The notes under the pieces were generated by a model, which was given only the letters and a program-made list of their open reading frames with translations, made no database searches and was not told where the DNA came from. 64,000 nucleotides of DNA from Pseudomonas sp. S35 (GTDB lineage: Bacteria > Pseudomonadota > Gammaproteobacteria > Pseudomonadales > Pseudomonadaceae), in NCBI RefSeq assembly GCF_009866765.1, contig NZ_CP019431.1:248001-312000 (forward strand), written 5' to 3'. Below are positions 8,862 to 18,988 of the stretch, piece by piece (within the stretch, counting starts at the first letter, position 1; every line of letters starts with the position of its first letter). A program made the translations under genes and the position numbers.

Positions 8862-9655
8862 TATTGAGTGACGTCAGCGTTGAAGTACTTCTCGGACAGC
8901 TTCTTCAGGGTGCCATCGGCGCGCAGCTTGTCGAGGGCCTTGTTCACCGCTTCCAGCAGTTCAGGCTCGCCTTTGCGCAGGGCAATACCGGCTTCCTGAC
9001 GGGAGAAGGCATCGCCGGCAGCAGCGGTGTCCGGGGCTTTCTTGGCGTATTCCAGTGCGGCCAGGCGATCGATCAGGATGGCGTCGATACGGCCGACTTT
9101 CAGGTCCTGGAACTTGGTTGGGTCATCGTTATAGGTCTTGATGATGGCTTTGGGTTGGTTGTCCTTGAGCCATTGCTCGTAGTTGGTGCCCAGGCCTACG
9201 CCGACTTTTTTGCCGGCCAGGTCGTTAGCGGCCTTGATGCTGTCGACGTTCTTTTTCAGCACCAGCGCCTGGATACCGGAGACGGTGTACGGCGTGGAGA
9301 AATCGTACTTCTTCTTGCGCTCCTCAGAGATGGTCACTTGGTTGACCACAGCGTCCAGGCGCTTGGATTCCAGGGCCGCGAGGATGCCGTCCCAGGGCGT
9401 GGCTTGCAGCTTGACCTTGACGCCCAGCTCCTTGGCCAGGGCTTCGGACAGCTCGACCTCGAAACCGCTGAGCTTGCCGCTCTCGTCGACGAAGCTGAAC
9501 GGCGGGTAGGTGCCTTCCAAACCGATTTTGATCTCGCCGGCTTTTTTGATGTTACCCAGTTGCTCGCCGGCAACGGCCTGGCCCAGCAGGCTGGCACCGA
9601 GCGCCAGACCCAAAGTGCCGACCAGCAATGTGCGACGAAATGCAGAAATAGTCAT
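8861..9655 (-). CDS. tcyJ: Cystine-binding periplasmic protein TcyJ (FliY)
   Basis: A 264-residue family-3 solute-binding protein. A signal peptide spans about residues 1-29 (ending QAVAG). The mature part shows the family signature IGLEGTYPPFSFVDESGKLSGFEVE, followed by WDGILAALESKRLDAVVNQV and later GVGLGTNYEQWL. It captures L-cystine in the periplasm for TcyL/TcyN. It is the first gene of the operon, and the AT-rich palindromic region at 9797-9815 lies upstream, consistent with control by sulfur status. Confidence 0.93.
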   Translation of the reverse strand: MTISAFRRTLLVGTLGLALGASLLGQAVAGEQLGNIKKAGEIKIGLEGTYPPFSFVDESGKLSGFEVELSEALAKELGVKVKLQATPWDGILAALESKRLDAVVNQVTISEERKKKYDFSTPYTVSGIQALVLKKNVDSIKAANDLAGKKVGVGLGTNYEQWLKDNQPKAIIKTYNDDPTKFQDLKVGRIDAILIDRLAALEYAKKAPDTAAAGDAFSRQEAGIALRKGEPELLEAVNKALDKLRADGTLKKLSEKYFNADVTQ

Positions 9656-9796
9656 GAAGAGCCCCTGTGTTTTTATGTTGAGCGAAGCAGGTGACGCGGT
9701 AGTCGTATCCTGCCTTAAAGCACGAAGCGCGTCTTCGCCTTCGGCGCGATGATAAAGCTAGGTTTTAAGACTTGAAAATAATATAAATCTTAATTC

Positions 9797-9815
9797 ATAT
9801 TCCATTTTGGAATAT
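9797..9815 (-). promoter_or_regulatory. Inverted repeat upstream of tcyJ
   Basis: Perfect inverted repeat ATATTCCA (9797-9804), TTT, TGGAATAT (9808-9815) in an AT-rich island about 150 bases upstream of tcyJ. A similar ttttgg-aatat string occurs upstream of the sulfur-oxidoreductase operon, so it is a candidate regulator-binding site (CysB-type control is inferred). Confidence 0.45.
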
Positions 9816-9827
9816 TGGTTGAGTCCA

Positions 9828-9872
9828 ATGTGGGAGGGGCGGTGCGACGATTCGACTTGCCCCCTCCCGCAT
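9828..9872. repeat. REP-type palindrome, long-centre variant
   Basis: Outer arms atgtgggagggg and ccctcccgcat flank the centre cggtgcgacgattcgacttg. The same layout with nearly the same centre recurs at 37351-37396 and, inverted and degenerate, near 32160-32205. It lies between dcyD and tcyJ. Confidence 0.8.
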
Positions 9873-9887
9873 ATAGCCCGCGTTTAT

Positions 9888-10883
9888 TCAGTTGAAAACC
9901 GACTCATAGGCAAACAACGCCGGCGCCCCGCCGGTGTGCAGGAAGATAATCGGGCCGTCTTCAAAGCGCTGACGCCCGATGCCATCCAGCAACCCGGCCA
10001 TGGCCTTGCCAGTGTAGACCGGGTCGAGCAGCAGGCCTTCCTGGCTGGCCAATAGCTTGACCGCCGAAAGCGTGCCGGCGTTCGGTTCGCCATAACGGGG
10101 GCCGAAGTATTCGTCCCACAAGATCACCTTGAACGCTTCGGGGATATCCACACCGAGCAACTCGGCGGTGCGTTCGGCCAGGCCCTGTACTTTCGGGAAC
10201 TGCGTTTCTTCAGGGCGCGAAACGGTGATGCCGATCACGGGCAATTGCGGCAACACTTCACTCAATGCCAATGCGAGCCCGCTGTGGGTGCCTGCGCTGC
10301 CGGAGGCCAACACCACGGCCGCGAACTCAACCCCGCTGTCTTCGATCTGCGCGGCCAGCTCCAAGCCGGCGCGTACATAACCCAGGGCGCCGAGGGCGTT
10401 GGAGCCGCCGATGGGCACCAGGTAGGGCTTCTTGCCGTTGCTGCGCAAGCGGTCGGCGAGGGCATTGAGCTGGTCGTCGACGTTGTCGAGGTTTTCCACC
10501 AACTCCACCTTGGCGTCGAACAACTCCAGCAGCAGGCGGTTGCCGTTGCCCAGGTAGTTGGGGTCTTCAGTGCCGGTGGGGTTTTCCAGCAGGGCGACGC
10601 AACCCAGGCCGAGCTTGGCCGCGAGGGCGGCGGTCTGGCGCACATGGTTGGACTGGATGGCGCCCGCCGTCACCAGGGTGTCGGCGCCCTGGGCGATGGC
10701 ATCGGCCGCCAGGTATTCGAGTTTGCGCAGCTTGTTGCCGCCCATCGCCAGTGGCGTGGTGTCGTCGCGCTTGACGTAGATGTCCCTGCCCAGCCAGGCC
10801 GACAGCCGCTCGAGTTTTTCCAGGGCAGTGGCCGCGCCCAGCAGTTCCAGACGGTTAAAACGGTCGAGCTGTTGCTTGATCAT
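9888..10883 (-). CDS. dcyD: D-cysteine desulfhydrase
   Basis: A 331-residue PLP enzyme of the ACC-deaminase/D-cysteine desulfhydrase family. The PLP lysine is in [12 protein letters not shown] (Lys51), followed by the substrate-pocket block [16 protein letters not shown]. It converts D-cysteine to pyruvate, sulfide and ammonia. The family also contains ACC deaminase, but the location beside the cystine importer, as in E. coli, favours D-cysteine. It is transcribed leftwards towards tcyJ across a 232-base gap with a repeat and a probable separate promoter, and divergently from epsC. Confidence 0.9.
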   Translation of the reverse strand: MIKQQLDRFNRLELLGAATALEKLERLSAWLGRDIYVKRDDTTPLAMGGNKLRKLEYLAADAIAQGADTLVTAGAIQSNHVRQTAALAAKLGLGCVALLENPTGTEDPNYLGNGNRLLLELFDAKVELVENLDNVDDQLNALADRLRSNGKKPYLVPIGGSNALGALGYVRAGLELAAQIEDSGVEFAAVVLASGSAGTHSGLALALSEVLPQLPVIGITVSRPEETQFPKVQGLAERTAELLGVDIPEAFKVILWDEYFGPRYGEPNAGTLSAVKLLASQEGLLLDPVYTGKAMAGLLDGIGRQRFEDGPIIFLHTGGAPALFAYESVFN

Positions 10884-11049
10884 GGCTACGCACGGTGGCT
10901 AAGGGATGAGGCGACTATAGGCAGGCACTTTTCATCGGGCAACCGTCAATCGCTTATGCCGGATGGTTCTGAGCATCACACCATTGGTTCTTAAGGGCGG
11001 CCAGGGTGCATACCGTAAAGTGATGGCCATTACATCAGGAGTGAATACC

Positions 11050-11976
11050 GTGAGTGAGCGTTCCAGCCATTGGCAATTACAGACCATCGTCAGCCAGTTG
11101 CGCGGCGCCCGCGACCAGTGGCGCACGCGCAACGGCCGCTTGAGCGGCGAGCATGGCGGCCGCGAGTTGCCGTCCCGGGAGGCGGTTGCGCAGATCCTCG
11201 AAGCGTTGTGTGGCGCGCTGTTCCCGATGCGCCTGGGGCCGGCGGATCTGCGTGAAGAAAGTGAAGATTTCTACGTCGGCCATACCCTCGATGTCGCGCT
11301 GAATGCCTTGCTCGCCCAGGCGCGCCTGGAACTGCGTTATGCCGCGCGTCAGGGTGGCCAGGATGACAGCCAGATCGACGCCCATGCCATCCGCCTGATC
11401 CAGGATTTCGCCCTGGCCCTGCCGTCGTTGCGCAGCCTGCTCGACACCGACGTGCTGGCGGCCTACCACGGCGACCCAGCCGCACGCAGCGTGGATGAAG
11501 TGCTGTTGTGCTACCCGGGGATCCTGGCGGTGATTCACCATCGCCTGGCCCACCACCTGTACCGCGCCGGCCTGCCGTTGCTGGCGCGGATCGTCGCGGA
11601 AATCGCCCACTCGGCCACTGGCATCGACATCCACCCCGGTGCACAGATCGGCCCGAGTTTCTTTATCGACCACGGGACGGGTGTGGTGATCGGCGAAACC
11701 GCGATCATCGGCGAACGGGTGCGCATCTACCAGGCCGTGACATTGGGCGCCAAGCGCTTCCCGGCGGATGAGGATGGGCAGTTGCAGAAGGGCCATCCAC
11801 GTCACCCGATCGTCGAGGACGATGTGGTGATCTATGCCGGGGCGACGATCCTGGGGCGGATCACCATCGGCAAAGGCTCGACCATTGGCGGCAATGTGTG
11901 GCTGACTCGCAGCGTGCCCGCTGAGGCGAACATCACCCAGGCGAATTTGCAGCATGAGGATGGGGCGCAGAAATAG
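11050..11976 (+). CDS. epsC: Serine O-acetyltransferase EpsC-type
   Basis: A 308-residue serine acetyltransferase making O-acetyl-L-serine, the carbon acceptor for sulfide in cysteine synthesis. A helical N-terminal domain (to about 190) is followed by left-handed beta-helix hexapeptide repeats: GIDIHPGAQIG, FIDHGTGVVIGETAIIG, VRIYQAVTLGA. The start is GTG at 11050, with AGGAG 8 bases before it; an upstream ATG would add 29 unconserved residues. It is divergent from dcyD and fits the surrounding sulfur block. Pseudomonas also carry cysE-type paralogues, so this copy may serve sulfur limitation (inference). Confidence 0.9.
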   Translation: MSERSSHWQLQTIVSQLRGARDQWRTRNGRLSGEHGGRELPSREAVAQILEALCGALFPMRLGPADLREESEDFYVGHTLDVALNALLAQARLELRYAARQGGQDDSQIDAHAIRLIQDFALALPSLRSLLDTDVLAAYHGDPAARSVDEVLLCYPGILAVIHHRLAHHLYRAGLPLLARIVAEIAHSATGIDIHPGAQIGPSFFIDHGTGVVIGETAIIGERVRIYQAVTLGAKRFPADEDGQLQKGHPRHPIVEDDVVIYAGATILGRITIGKGSTIGGNVWLTRSVPAEANITQANLQHEDGAQK

Positions 11977-12121
11977 CGCCGGTCTTGAAAATCACACCAA
12001 ACCCTGTGGGAAGGGGCATTCCACACCGAGGCCGTGTTTCAGTCAGCAGTCGCTGAACGATTTCCTTTGTTCACCCGTCATACCACTCAGCCCTGCGATT
12101 AGTCCAAAACCACCTATTCAT

Positions 12122-12151
12122 GTTTAACTTGAACGTTCGTTCAAGTTAAAC
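12122..12151. promoter_or_regulatory. Perfect TetR-type (BetI-like) operator upstream of betT
   Basis: Perfect 14-base arms gtttaacttgaacg and cgttcaagttaaac are separated by TT, 30 bases in all. The core ttgaacg..cgttcaa resembles operators of BetI, the choline-responsive TetR repressor of bet genes. The site lies 93 bases before the betT ATG, in the gap after epsC, where no other gene is seen. No betI gene is in this window. Confidence 0.75.
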
Positions 12152-12243
12152 CCGGTGGTTCGCTGCCCGCTCACAACAGGAGGCTTACCTTTGCTGAGTC
12201 CGTTATCTACAGCCACATCCTTCAACCTCGGGGTGCATCGTTC

Positions 12244-14244
12244 ATGAGTGCATCGTCCACCCCAGCCAGCGGCCAAGTGCGCATGAATGCGCCGGTTTTC
12301 TACTTCGCCGCGACCTTCATCCTGCTGTTCGGCATCACTGTTATCGCTATCCCGCAACAGGCCGGTGCCTGGTTGCTGGCGGCGCAAAACTGGGCGGCCA
12401 ATACGGTCGGCTGGTACTACATGCTGGCGATGACCCTGTATCTGGTCTTCGTGGTGGTCACCGCGCTATCGGGCTACGGCAAGATAAAACTCGGTGCCGA
12501 CCACGACGAGCCCGAATTCAGTTACCTGTCCTGGGCCGGCATGCTGTTCGCCGCCGGGATCAGCATCACGCTGTTTTTCTTCTGCGTGTCTGAACCACTG
12601 ACGCACCTGGTGCAGCCGCCGCAAGGCGCGCCGATGAACGCCGATGCTGCGCGCCAGGCCATGCAGATCCTGTTTCTGCACTGGGGCCTGCACGGCTGGG
12701 GCGTGTTCGCGTTTGTCGGCATGGCGCTGGCATATTTCGCCTATCGGCATAACCTGCCGCTGGCGTTGCGCTCGGCGCTGTACCCGCTGATCGGCAAACG
12801 CATCAACGGGCCTATCGGCTATGCGGTGGATGGCTTTGGCATCATCGCCACGGTGTTTGGCCTGGGCGCCGACATGGGCTTCGGCGTGCTGCACCTCAAC
12901 TCCGGCCTCGACTACTTGTTCGGCATCGCTCACACCCAGTGGATTCAGGTGGGTTTGATCACCCTGATGATGGGCGCGGCGATTCTGGTCGCGGTGGCCG
13001 GCGTGGACAAGGGTGTGCGGGTGATGTCCGACATCAACATGCTGCTGGCCTGTGCGCTGCTGCTGTTTGTGTTGTTTGCCGGCCCCACCCAGCACTTGCT
13101 CAACACCTTGATCCAGAACATCGGCGACTACCTGGGCGCCTTGCCGACCAAGAGTTTCGATGTGTACGCCTACGATAAACCCAGCGACTGGCTGGGCGGT
13201 TGGACGGTGTTCTACTGGGCCTGGTGGATCGCATGGTCGCCGTTCGTGGGCCTGTTTATCGCGCGTATTTCCCGTGGCCGTACCATCCGCGAATTCGTGT
13301 TCGGCGTGCTGCTGATCCCCCTGGGCTTCACCCTGGCGTGGATGTCGATCTTTGGTAACAGCGCCATCGACCAGGTGCTCAATCACGGCATGACAGCCCT
13401 CGGCCAGTCGGCCATCGATGACCCGTCGATGAGCCTCTACCTGCTGCTGGAAACCTATCCGTGGAGTAAAACCGTGATCGCGGTGACGGTGTTTATCAGC
13501 TTCGTGTTCTTCGTCACCTCGGCGGACTCGGGCACGGTGGTGCTGTCGACCTTGTCGTCCAAAGGCGGCAACGCCGATGAAGACGGGCCGAAATGGCTGC
13601 GGGTGTTCTGGGGTGCGATGACGGCGCTGGTCACCAGCGCATTGCTGTTTGCCGGTAGCATCGACTCGCTGAAATCCGCGGTGGTGCTGACTTCGTTGCC
13701 GTTCTCGCTGATCCTGCTGCTGATGATGTGGGGGCTGCACAAGGCGTTCTATCTTGAGTCGCAAAAGCAGATCGCACAGTTGCATTCGTTGGCGCCGATC
13801 TCGGCTTCGCGCAAAGGCAAGGGCGGCTGGCGCCAGCGCTTGAGCCAGGCGGTGCATTTCCCATCGCGTGATGAGGTGTACCGCTTCCTTGAATCGACGG
13901 TGCGCCCGGCGATTGAAGAAGTGACGGCGGTGTTTGTCGAGAAGGGCCTTTCGGTGGTGACTCAACCGGACCCGTCCAACGATAGCGTCAGCCTGGAAAT
14001 CGGCCATGGCGAGGAACATCCGTTCATCTACCAGGTGCAGATGCGCGGCTACTTCACACCGTCGTTCGCCCGTGGCGGCATGGGCTCCAAAGAGATCAAC
14101 AACCGCCGCTACTATCGGGCGGAAGTGCACTTGAGTGAAGGCAGCCAGGACTACGACCTGGTGGGCTACACCAAGGAGCAGATCATCAACGACATCCTCG
14201 ACCAGTACGAGCGACATTTGCAGTTCCTGCACCTGGTGCGTTGA
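12244..14244 (+). CDS. betT: BCCT-family betaine/choline/carnitine transporter (BetT-like)
   Basis: A 666-residue inner-membrane carrier with about 12 hydrophobic segments. Family marks are FSYLSWAGMLFAAGISITLFF, the WVAWSPF-like block FYWAWWIAWSPFVGLFIARISRGRTIREF, and FFVTSADSGTVVLS. The cytoplasmic C-terminal tail of ~150 residues after the last segment is typical of BetT-type osmosensing choline/betaine carriers. A BetI-like operator upstream supports control by choline. Its placement inside a sulfur block is odd; a sulfur-containing osmolyte such as dimethylsulfoniopropionate is a conceivable substrate for BCCT carriers, but this is speculation. Confidence 0.88.
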   Translation: MSASSTPASGQVRMNAPVFYFAATFILLFGITVIAIPQQAGAWLLAAQNWAANTVGWYYMLAMTLYLVFVVVTALSGYGKIKLGADHDEPEFSYLSWAGMLFAAGISITLFFFCVSEPLTHLVQPPQGAPMNADAARQAMQILFLHWGLHGWGVFAFVGMALAYFAYRHNLPLALRSALYPLIGKRINGPIGYAVDGFGIIATVFGLGADMGFGVLHLNSGLDYLFGIAHTQWIQVGLITLMMGAAILVAVAGVDKGVRVMSDINMLLACALLLFVLFAGPTQHLLNTLIQNIGDYLGALPTKSFDVYAYDKPSDWLGGWTVFYWAWWIAWSPFVGLFIARISRGRTIREFVFGVLLIPLGFTLAWMSIFGNSAIDQVLNHGMTALGQSAIDDPSMSLYLLLETYPWSKTVIAVTVFISFVFFVTSADSGTVVLSTLSSKGGNADEDGPKWLRVFWGAMTALVTSALLFAGSIDSLKSAVVLTSLPFSLILLLMMWGLHKAFYLESQKQIAQLHSLAPISASRKGKGGWRQRLSQAVHFPSRDEVYRFLESTVRPAIEEVTAVFVEKGLSVVTQPDPSNDSVSLEIGHGEEHPFIYQVQMRGYFTPSFARGGMGSKEINNRRYYRAEVHLSEGSQDYDLVGYTKEQIINDILDQYERHLQFLHLVR

Positions 14245-14320
14245 GGCGATCTTGTCGTTCCATTCGGGCAGCCATTTGCTGTAAAACGAAAGGGCAGACT
14301 TAAGCGATTCAGCTGGTTAA

Positions 14321-14356
14321 AAGGCCTGGGAATAACCTTATTCCCAGGCCTTATTT
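14321..14356 (+). terminator. Rho-independent terminator after betT
   Basis: Perfect 15-base stem (aaggcctgggaataa / ttattcccaggcctt) with a 2-base loop, followed by atttg. It lies 77 bases after the betT stop and before mgrA. Confidence 0.75.
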
Positions 14357-14379
14357 GCCCTAAGCCCAGAGAGGATTCG

Positions 14380-15417
14380 ATGACGTACATTGCTGCCGAA
14401 AACCGCTATGAATCTATCCCGTATCGCCGCGTAGGCCGCAGTGGGTTGGTGCTGCCCGCACTGTCCCTGGGGCTGTGGCACAACTTTGGCGACAGCACCC
14501 CGATCGACACCCAGCGCACCCTGTTGCGCACCGCGTTCGACCTAGGGATAAACCACTTCGACCTGGCCAATAACTACGGCCCGCCCTACGGCAGCGCCGA
14601 GATCAATTTCGGCCGTTTGCTGCGCGAAGACTTCAAGCAGTACCGCGACGAATTGATCATCTCCAGCAAGGCCGGTTGGGACATGTGGCCCGGCCCATAC
14701 GGCCAGGGCGGCGGTTCGCGCAAATACGTGCTGGCCAGCCTCGATCAGAGCCTGCAACGCCTGGGCGTCGACTATGTGGATATTTTCTACTCCCACCGTT
14801 TTGACGCCGACACCCCGCTGGAAGAAACCGCCAGCGCCCTGGCCACCGCCGTGCAACAAGGCAAGGCGTTGTATATCGGCATCTCGTCGTATTCCGGGGT
14901 AAAAACCCGTGAAATCGCGGCGCTGCTCAAAGAGTGGAAAGTACCGCTGCTGATCCACCAGCCGGCCTACAACCTGCTCAACCGCTGGGTGGAAAAAGAC
15001 CTGCTGGATACCACCGAAGAACTCGGTGCCGGGGTGATCGCCTTCACGCCGCTGGCCCAAGGCTTGCTGACCGACAAATACCTCAACGGCGTGCCGGCCG
15101 ATGCGCGGGTCAATCGCCCTGGCGGTGGTTCGTTGCAGGCCAAGCACTTGTCCGAAGCCAACATCGCTCACGTGCGTGCGCTGAACGAAATCGCCCAGCG
15201 TCGTGGCCAGAGCCTGGCGCAACTGGCGCTGGCCTGGACCTTACGCGACCCACGGGTAACCAGCGCGCTGATTGGTGCCAGCCGGCCGGAGCAGATTATC
15301 GAGAACGTCGGGGCGTTGAAGAACTTGAGCTTCAGTGCCGAAGAGCTGGCAGAGATCGATCGGTTTGCGCAGGAAGGTGGGATTAACTTGTGGGAAAAGC
15401 CATCGACGGCTGAATAA
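14380..15417 (+). CDS. mgrA: Aldo/keto reductase, L-glyceraldehyde-3-phosphate reductase type
   Basis: A 345-residue NADPH-dependent aldo/keto reductase of the YghZ/MgrA branch. The catalytic tetrad is visible as Asp61 and Tyr66 (FDLANNYGPPYGSAE), Lys97 (SSKAGW) and His139 (FYSHRFD). The TPLEETASAL and GLLTDKYLNG blocks are typical of this branch, which reduces L-glyceraldehyde 3-phosphate and some aldehydes such as methylglyoxal. An AGAGAGG ribosome site precedes the ATG. It is a single gene between a terminator upstream and a REP element downstream, convergent with tauD. Confidence 0.85.
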   Translation: MTYIAAENRYESIPYRRVGRSGLVLPALSLGLWHNFGDSTPIDTQRTLLRTAFDLGINHFDLANNYGPPYGSAEINFGRLLREDFKQYRDELIISSKAGWDMWPGPYGQGGGSRKYVLASLDQSLQRLGVDYVDIFYSHRFDADTPLEETASALATAVQQGKALYIGISSYSGVKTREIAALLKEWKVPLLIHQPAYNLLNRWVEKDLLDTTEELGAGVIAFTPLAQGLLTDKYLNGVPADARVNRPGGGSLQAKHLSEANIAHVRALNEIAQRRGQSLAQLALAWTLRDPRVTSALIGASRPEQIIENVGALKNLSFSAEELAEIDRFAQEGGINLWEKPSTAE

Positions 15418-15426
15418 CTCGGTCAG

Positions 15427-15456
15427 TGTGGGAGGGGGCAAGCCCCCTCCCACATT
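15427..15456. repeat. REP-type palindrome between mgrA and tauD
   Basis: Near-perfect palindrome tgtgggagggggc / gccccctcccaca in the convergent gap between mgrA and tauD. Its position suggests use as a two-way terminator. Confidence 0.85.
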
Positions 15457-15474
15457 TGATTTTCAGTGTGGCGA

Positions 15475-16311
15475 CTAGAACGGTACATCCCCAAGAATCG
15501 TCGCCCGATGCATCACCCGCCGCTGCGGCCGGTAATCATCGACCGCGTAGTGCTGGGTCACGCGGTTGTCCCAGAACGCGACGTCGTTCTCCTGCCAGCG
15601 CCAGCGGATGGTGAATTCGGGGCGCGTCGCGTGGGCGAACAGCAGCTTCAGAATCGCTTCACTCTCGGCCGGTTCCAGTTCGTTTATTTTGGTGGTGAAA
15701 CCATCACTCACAAACAGCGACTTACGCCCACTCACGGGATGTGTGCGCACCACCGGGTGGGACAACGGCGGGTTCTTCCTGCGGGTTTCTTCCCAGCGCA
15801 ACAGGTCTTCAGCGGTGTTGCCGAAGCGCTCCAGCGGAAAAGACTTGGTGAAATCGTGGGTGGCGGTGAGCCCGTTGAGCAGCACTTTCAACGGCTCGGA
15901 CAGCGCCTCGTACGCCGCAATCCCGCTGGCCCACAACGTGTCGCCACCAAACGCCGGCAGCAGCTTGGCGCTGAGCACTGCGCCGAGCGCCGGGGTGGGC
16001 AGGAAGGTTACGTCGGTGTGCCATACGGCGTTGTCGCGCACGTCGGTGACGGCGGTGTCGAGGATCAGCACTTCGGGCTGTTCCGGCACGTTGGGGTAGA
16101 TCGGGTGAATGTGCAGGTCGCCAAAGTTCGCCGCGAAGCGCGCCTGTTGCTGTGGGGTGATGGCTTGGTCGCGAAAGAACAACACTGAGTGAGTCAGCAA
16201 CGCCTGTTCGATGGCGTCGCGCTGTTCGGGGTTCAACGGTTGCGTGATATCGACGCCGCTGATCTGGGCGCCCAGGGCGGTGCTTAGTGGGGTAACGGTC
16301 AGGCTGCTCAT
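15475..16311 (-). CDS. tauD: Taurine dioxygenase TauD
   Basis: A 278-residue Fe(II)/2-oxoglutarate dioxygenase that hydroxylates taurine so that it breaks down to sulfite and aminoacetaldehyde. The iron ligands are seen as the HxD pair WHTDVTF (His98, Asp100) and a distal histidine in [10 protein letters not shown] (His254). Arginines in [10 protein letters not shown] near the C-terminus fit 2-oxoglutarate binding. Length matches E. coli TauD (283). It is the last gene of tauABCD, 14 bases after tauC. Confidence 0.94.
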   Translation of the reverse strand: MSSLTVTPLSTALGAQISGVDITQPLNPEQRDAIEQALLTHSVLFFRDQAITPQQQARFAANFGDLHIHPIYPNVPEQPEVLILDTAVTDVRDNAVWHTDVTFLPTPALGAVLSAKLLPAFGGDTLWASGIAAYEALSEPLKVLLNGLTATHDFTKSFPLERFGNTAEDLLRWEETRRKNPPLSHPVVRTHPVSGRKSLFVSDGFTTKINELEPAESEAILKLLFAHATRPEFTIRWRWQENDVAFWDNRVTQHYAVDDYRPQRRVMHRATILGDVPF

Positions 16312-16325
16312 TTAATTCTCATCAC

Positions 16326-17153
16326 TCAGTGTGCCTGGCCATGCCAAGGCACTAATTTACGCTGCAGGGCGCGCAGGCCCATTTCCATAGCGAAGGCGAT
16401 CAGGGCGATGACCAGAATCCCCAGCACCACCACATCGGTGACCAGAAACTGCGCGGCCGACTGCACCATAAAGCCCAGGCCGCTGGTGGCCGCGATCAGT
16501 TCGGCGGCCACCAATGTCGACCAGCCCACACCCAGGCCGATGCGCACGCCGGTGAGGATGTCGGGCAGGGCGCTTGGCAGGATCACGTGGCGAATCAGTT
16601 GCGCACGGCTGGCACCCAAGGACTGCGCTGCACGCAGCTTGGCCGGGTCGACGGTGCGCACGCCGGTCGCGGTGGCGATGGCAATCGGTGCAAAGATCGC
16701 CAGGTAAATCAGCAGCACCTTGGACAGCTCGCCGATGCCGCACCAGATCACGATCAACGGCAGATAGGCCAACGGCGGAATCGGCCGGTAGAACTCGATC
16801 AGTGGGTCGAGAACGCCACGGGCAATGCGATTGGAACCGATGGCGATGCCCACCGGCACGGCGGTCAGTACCGCACAGCCCAAGCCCAGCCCAATACGGC
16901 TGAGGCTTGCGCCCAGGTGCTGCCACAAGGTCGAGTCCATGTAGCCCGTGGTTGCCAGCAGCCAGCCCTTTTGCAGCACGGCGGACGGCGGCGGCAGGAA
17001 TAGCGGTTCGATCAAGCCGGTGGCGGTGACGGCCCACCAGATGGCCAGTAACGCGATGAGCGTCAACAGGCTGATCCAGCGCGTACTCAGGCTGCGGCGC
17101 ACCGGGATCAGCACCGGCTTGACGGCGGTGGCGGGGAGTTCGTAACTGCTCAT
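16326..17153 (-). CDS. tauC: Taurine ABC importer permease TauC
   Basis: A 275-residue permease of the SsuC/TauC family with about six hydrophobic segments. The EAA loop is [36 protein letters not shown]. Its ATG overlaps the tauB stop by 4 bases. It forms the inner-membrane channel for taurine and related sulfonates. Confidence 0.94.
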   Translation of the reverse strand: MSSYELPATAVKPVLIPVRRSLSTRWISLLTLIALLAIWWAVTATGLIEPLFLPPPSAVLQKGWLLATTGYMDSTLWQHLGASLSRIGLGLGCAVLTAVPVGIAIGSNRIARGVLDPLIEFYRPIPPLAYLPLIVIWCGIGELSKVLLIYLAIFAPIAIATATGVRTVDPAKLRAAQSLGASRAQLIRHVILPSALPDILTGVRIGLGVGWSTLVAAELIAATSGLGFMVQSAAQFLVTDVVVLGILVIALIAFAMEMGLRALQRKLVPWHGQAH

Positions 17154-17929
17154 GCGGACACCTGCCGTTGCGAGAACACTTTGCCCAGCACGTGTTCACG
17201 GGTTTCGATAAAGCGTGGATCGGACTTGATTGCCCGCGCCGATTCGCCAGCGGCGTAGCGTTGGCCGAAATCCAGCTGCAGACGCTCGACGATCTGTCCG
17301 GGGTTGGGCGCCAGCAGGATCAAGTCGGTGGCGAGAAATACCGCCTCTTCGATGTCATGGGTAATCAGGAACACCGGCTTGGCTGTGCGCCGCCACACTT
17401 GCAGCAGCAGCTCCTGCATCTGTTCGCGGGTGAAGGCATCGAGGGCGCCGAAGGGCTCGTCCATCAGCAATACGCGAGGGTCGGCGGCCAAGGCGCGGGC
17501 CAGGCCGACGCGCTGTTTCTGGCCGCCCGACAGCTGCCAGATACGGCGGCTGTCGAAACCCGCCAGGTCCACCAGCGCGAGCATTTCCCGGGCCCGCACC
17601 TCGCGTTGCGCCTTGGGTACGCCGGCCAGTTCGAGGCCGAACCCGACATTGGCCAACACGTCCTGCCAGGGCAGTAACGCGTCGTCCTGGAACACCACGC
17701 CGCGCTCGGCGCTCGGGCCTTTGACCGGCACACCATCAAGGGTAATGCGCCCGGCAGAGGGTTCGACAAAACCGGCAATCAGGTTCAACAGCGAGGTCTT
17801 GCCACTGCCGGAAGGGCCGAGGGCCACCAGCAATTGCTGGGGCCCGAGGTCGAGTGAAATATCCGCCAGTACCGGTTCCGGGGCGCCTGGGTACTGTGCG
17901 CTGATGCGCTCCAGTTGTAGCAAGGCCAT
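17150..17929 (-). CDS. tauB: Taurine ABC importer ATPase TauB
   Basis: A 259-residue ATPase of the nitrate/sulfonate/taurine class. Walker A GPSGSGKT is at 38-45, the signature LSGGQ at 133-137 and the Walker [17 protein letters not shown] follows. It sits 17 bases after tauA and overlaps tauC by 4 bases, as expected for a compact operon. Confidence 0.94.
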   Translation of the reverse strand: MALLQLERISAQYPGAPEPVLADISLDLGPQQLLVALGPSGSGKTSLLNLIAGFVEPSAGRITLDGVPVKGPSAERGVVFQDDALLPWQDVLANVGFGLELAGVPKAQREVRAREMLALVDLAGFDSRRIWQLSGGQKQRVGLARALAADPRVLLMDEPFGALDAFTREQMQELLLQVWRRTAKPVFLITHDIEEAVFLATDLILLAPNPGQIVERLQLDFGQRYAAGESARAIKSDPRFIETREHVLGKVFSQRQVSA

Positions 17930-17946
17930 CGCGATGAACTCCTGAA

Positions 17947-18939
17947 TCAGTGGGTGATGAACTTGGCGCTGACGTAAGGGGCGTAGTCCGGCAGCACGGC
18001 GTCGACCTTGCCTTGTTCCTTGAGGAACGCCGCGGTGTCGGTGACGGCCTGGGTGGTCGGTGCGCCCAGCAGGGTCACTTGGTCAGCGGCCAGCGGGTAG
18101 ACGTTGCCTTGCAGCAGCAGAGGGATATCGCTGGCCTTGGCGCCGGAGAGCTTCACCAGTTTGTCGACGTTGCCTTTGTCGGCGAGCCAGGCTTGTGGGT
18201 CTTTGCGGTAGGCGGCGTAGGCATCCAGGGTGACTTTGGCGAAGGCCGTGACGATTTCCGGGTGCTTCTCGGCAAAATCCTTACGCACGATCCACGCATC
18301 GAAGGTCGGCGCGCCGAACTTGGCCAGTTCGCCGGAGGTGATCAGCACCTTGCCGTTTTCCTTGGCCACGCCCAGGGCTGGGTCCCATACGTAGGTGGCG
18401 TCGATGTCACCGCGCTTCCAGGCGGCGATGATCGCTGGTGGCGCGAGGTTGAGGATGGTCACTTTCGAGGGGTCGATGTTCCAGTGCTTCAACGCGGCCA
18501 GCAGGCTGTAGTGGCCGGTGGAAACGAAGGGCACCGCGATCTTCTTGCCGATCAGGTCCTGGGGGCTGTTGACCCCCGAACCATTACGCGCCACCAGGGC
18601 TTCGGCGCCGCCGATCTGGGTGGCCACGAGGAAAGTTTCCACGGGCACTTTGCGGGTAATGGCGGCGGTCAGCGGGCTCGAACCGAGGTAGCCGATCTGT
18701 ACGTCGCCGGAAGCGATGGCGGCGATGATGTCGGCGCCATTGTCGAATTTGCGCCAATCGATTTTGGCGTTAGTGGCTTTTTCGTACGCGCCGTCGGCCT
18801 GGGCGACTTTGGCCGGGTCCACGGTGGTCTGGTAAGCGATGGTCACATCCGCCGCCTGGGCAAACAGGCTGGCACCGGCCAGTGACAATGCGGCCAAGAG
18901 GCGCAGAGGGGTAAGCAGTTTCAAGGGGAAGCTCCTCAA
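17947..18939 (-). CDS. tauA: Taurine-binding periplasmic protein TauA
   Basis: A 330-residue substrate-binding protein of the SsuA/TauA family. A signal peptide covers about residues 1-30 (ending AQAA). The mature N-terminus, [24 protein letters not shown], and the block [19 protein letters not shown] are characteristic of TauA. It is the first gene of the taurine operon; the AT-rich region at 18970-19015 is its probable control region. Confidence 0.94.
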   Translation of the reverse strand: MRSFPLKLLTPLRLLAALSLAGASLFAQAADVTIAYQTTVDPAKVAQADGAYEKATNAKIDWRKFDNGADIIAAIASGDVQIGYLGSSPLTAAITRKVPVETFLVATQIGGAEALVARNGSGVNSPQDLIGKKIAVPFVSTGHYSLLAALKHWNIDPSKVTILNLAPPAIIAAWKRGDIDATYVWDPALGVAKENGKVLITSGELAKFGAPTFDAWIVRKDFAEKHPEIVTAFAKVTLDAYAAYRKDPQAWLADKGNVDKLVKLSGAKASDIPLLLQGNVYPLAADQVTLLGAPTTQAVTDTAAFLKEQGKVDAVLPDYAPYVSAKFITH

Positions 18940-18988
18940 TCAGGCGGCCGAGGGTCGGCGTGTGAGGAGACTAAATGATCTAAGAATC

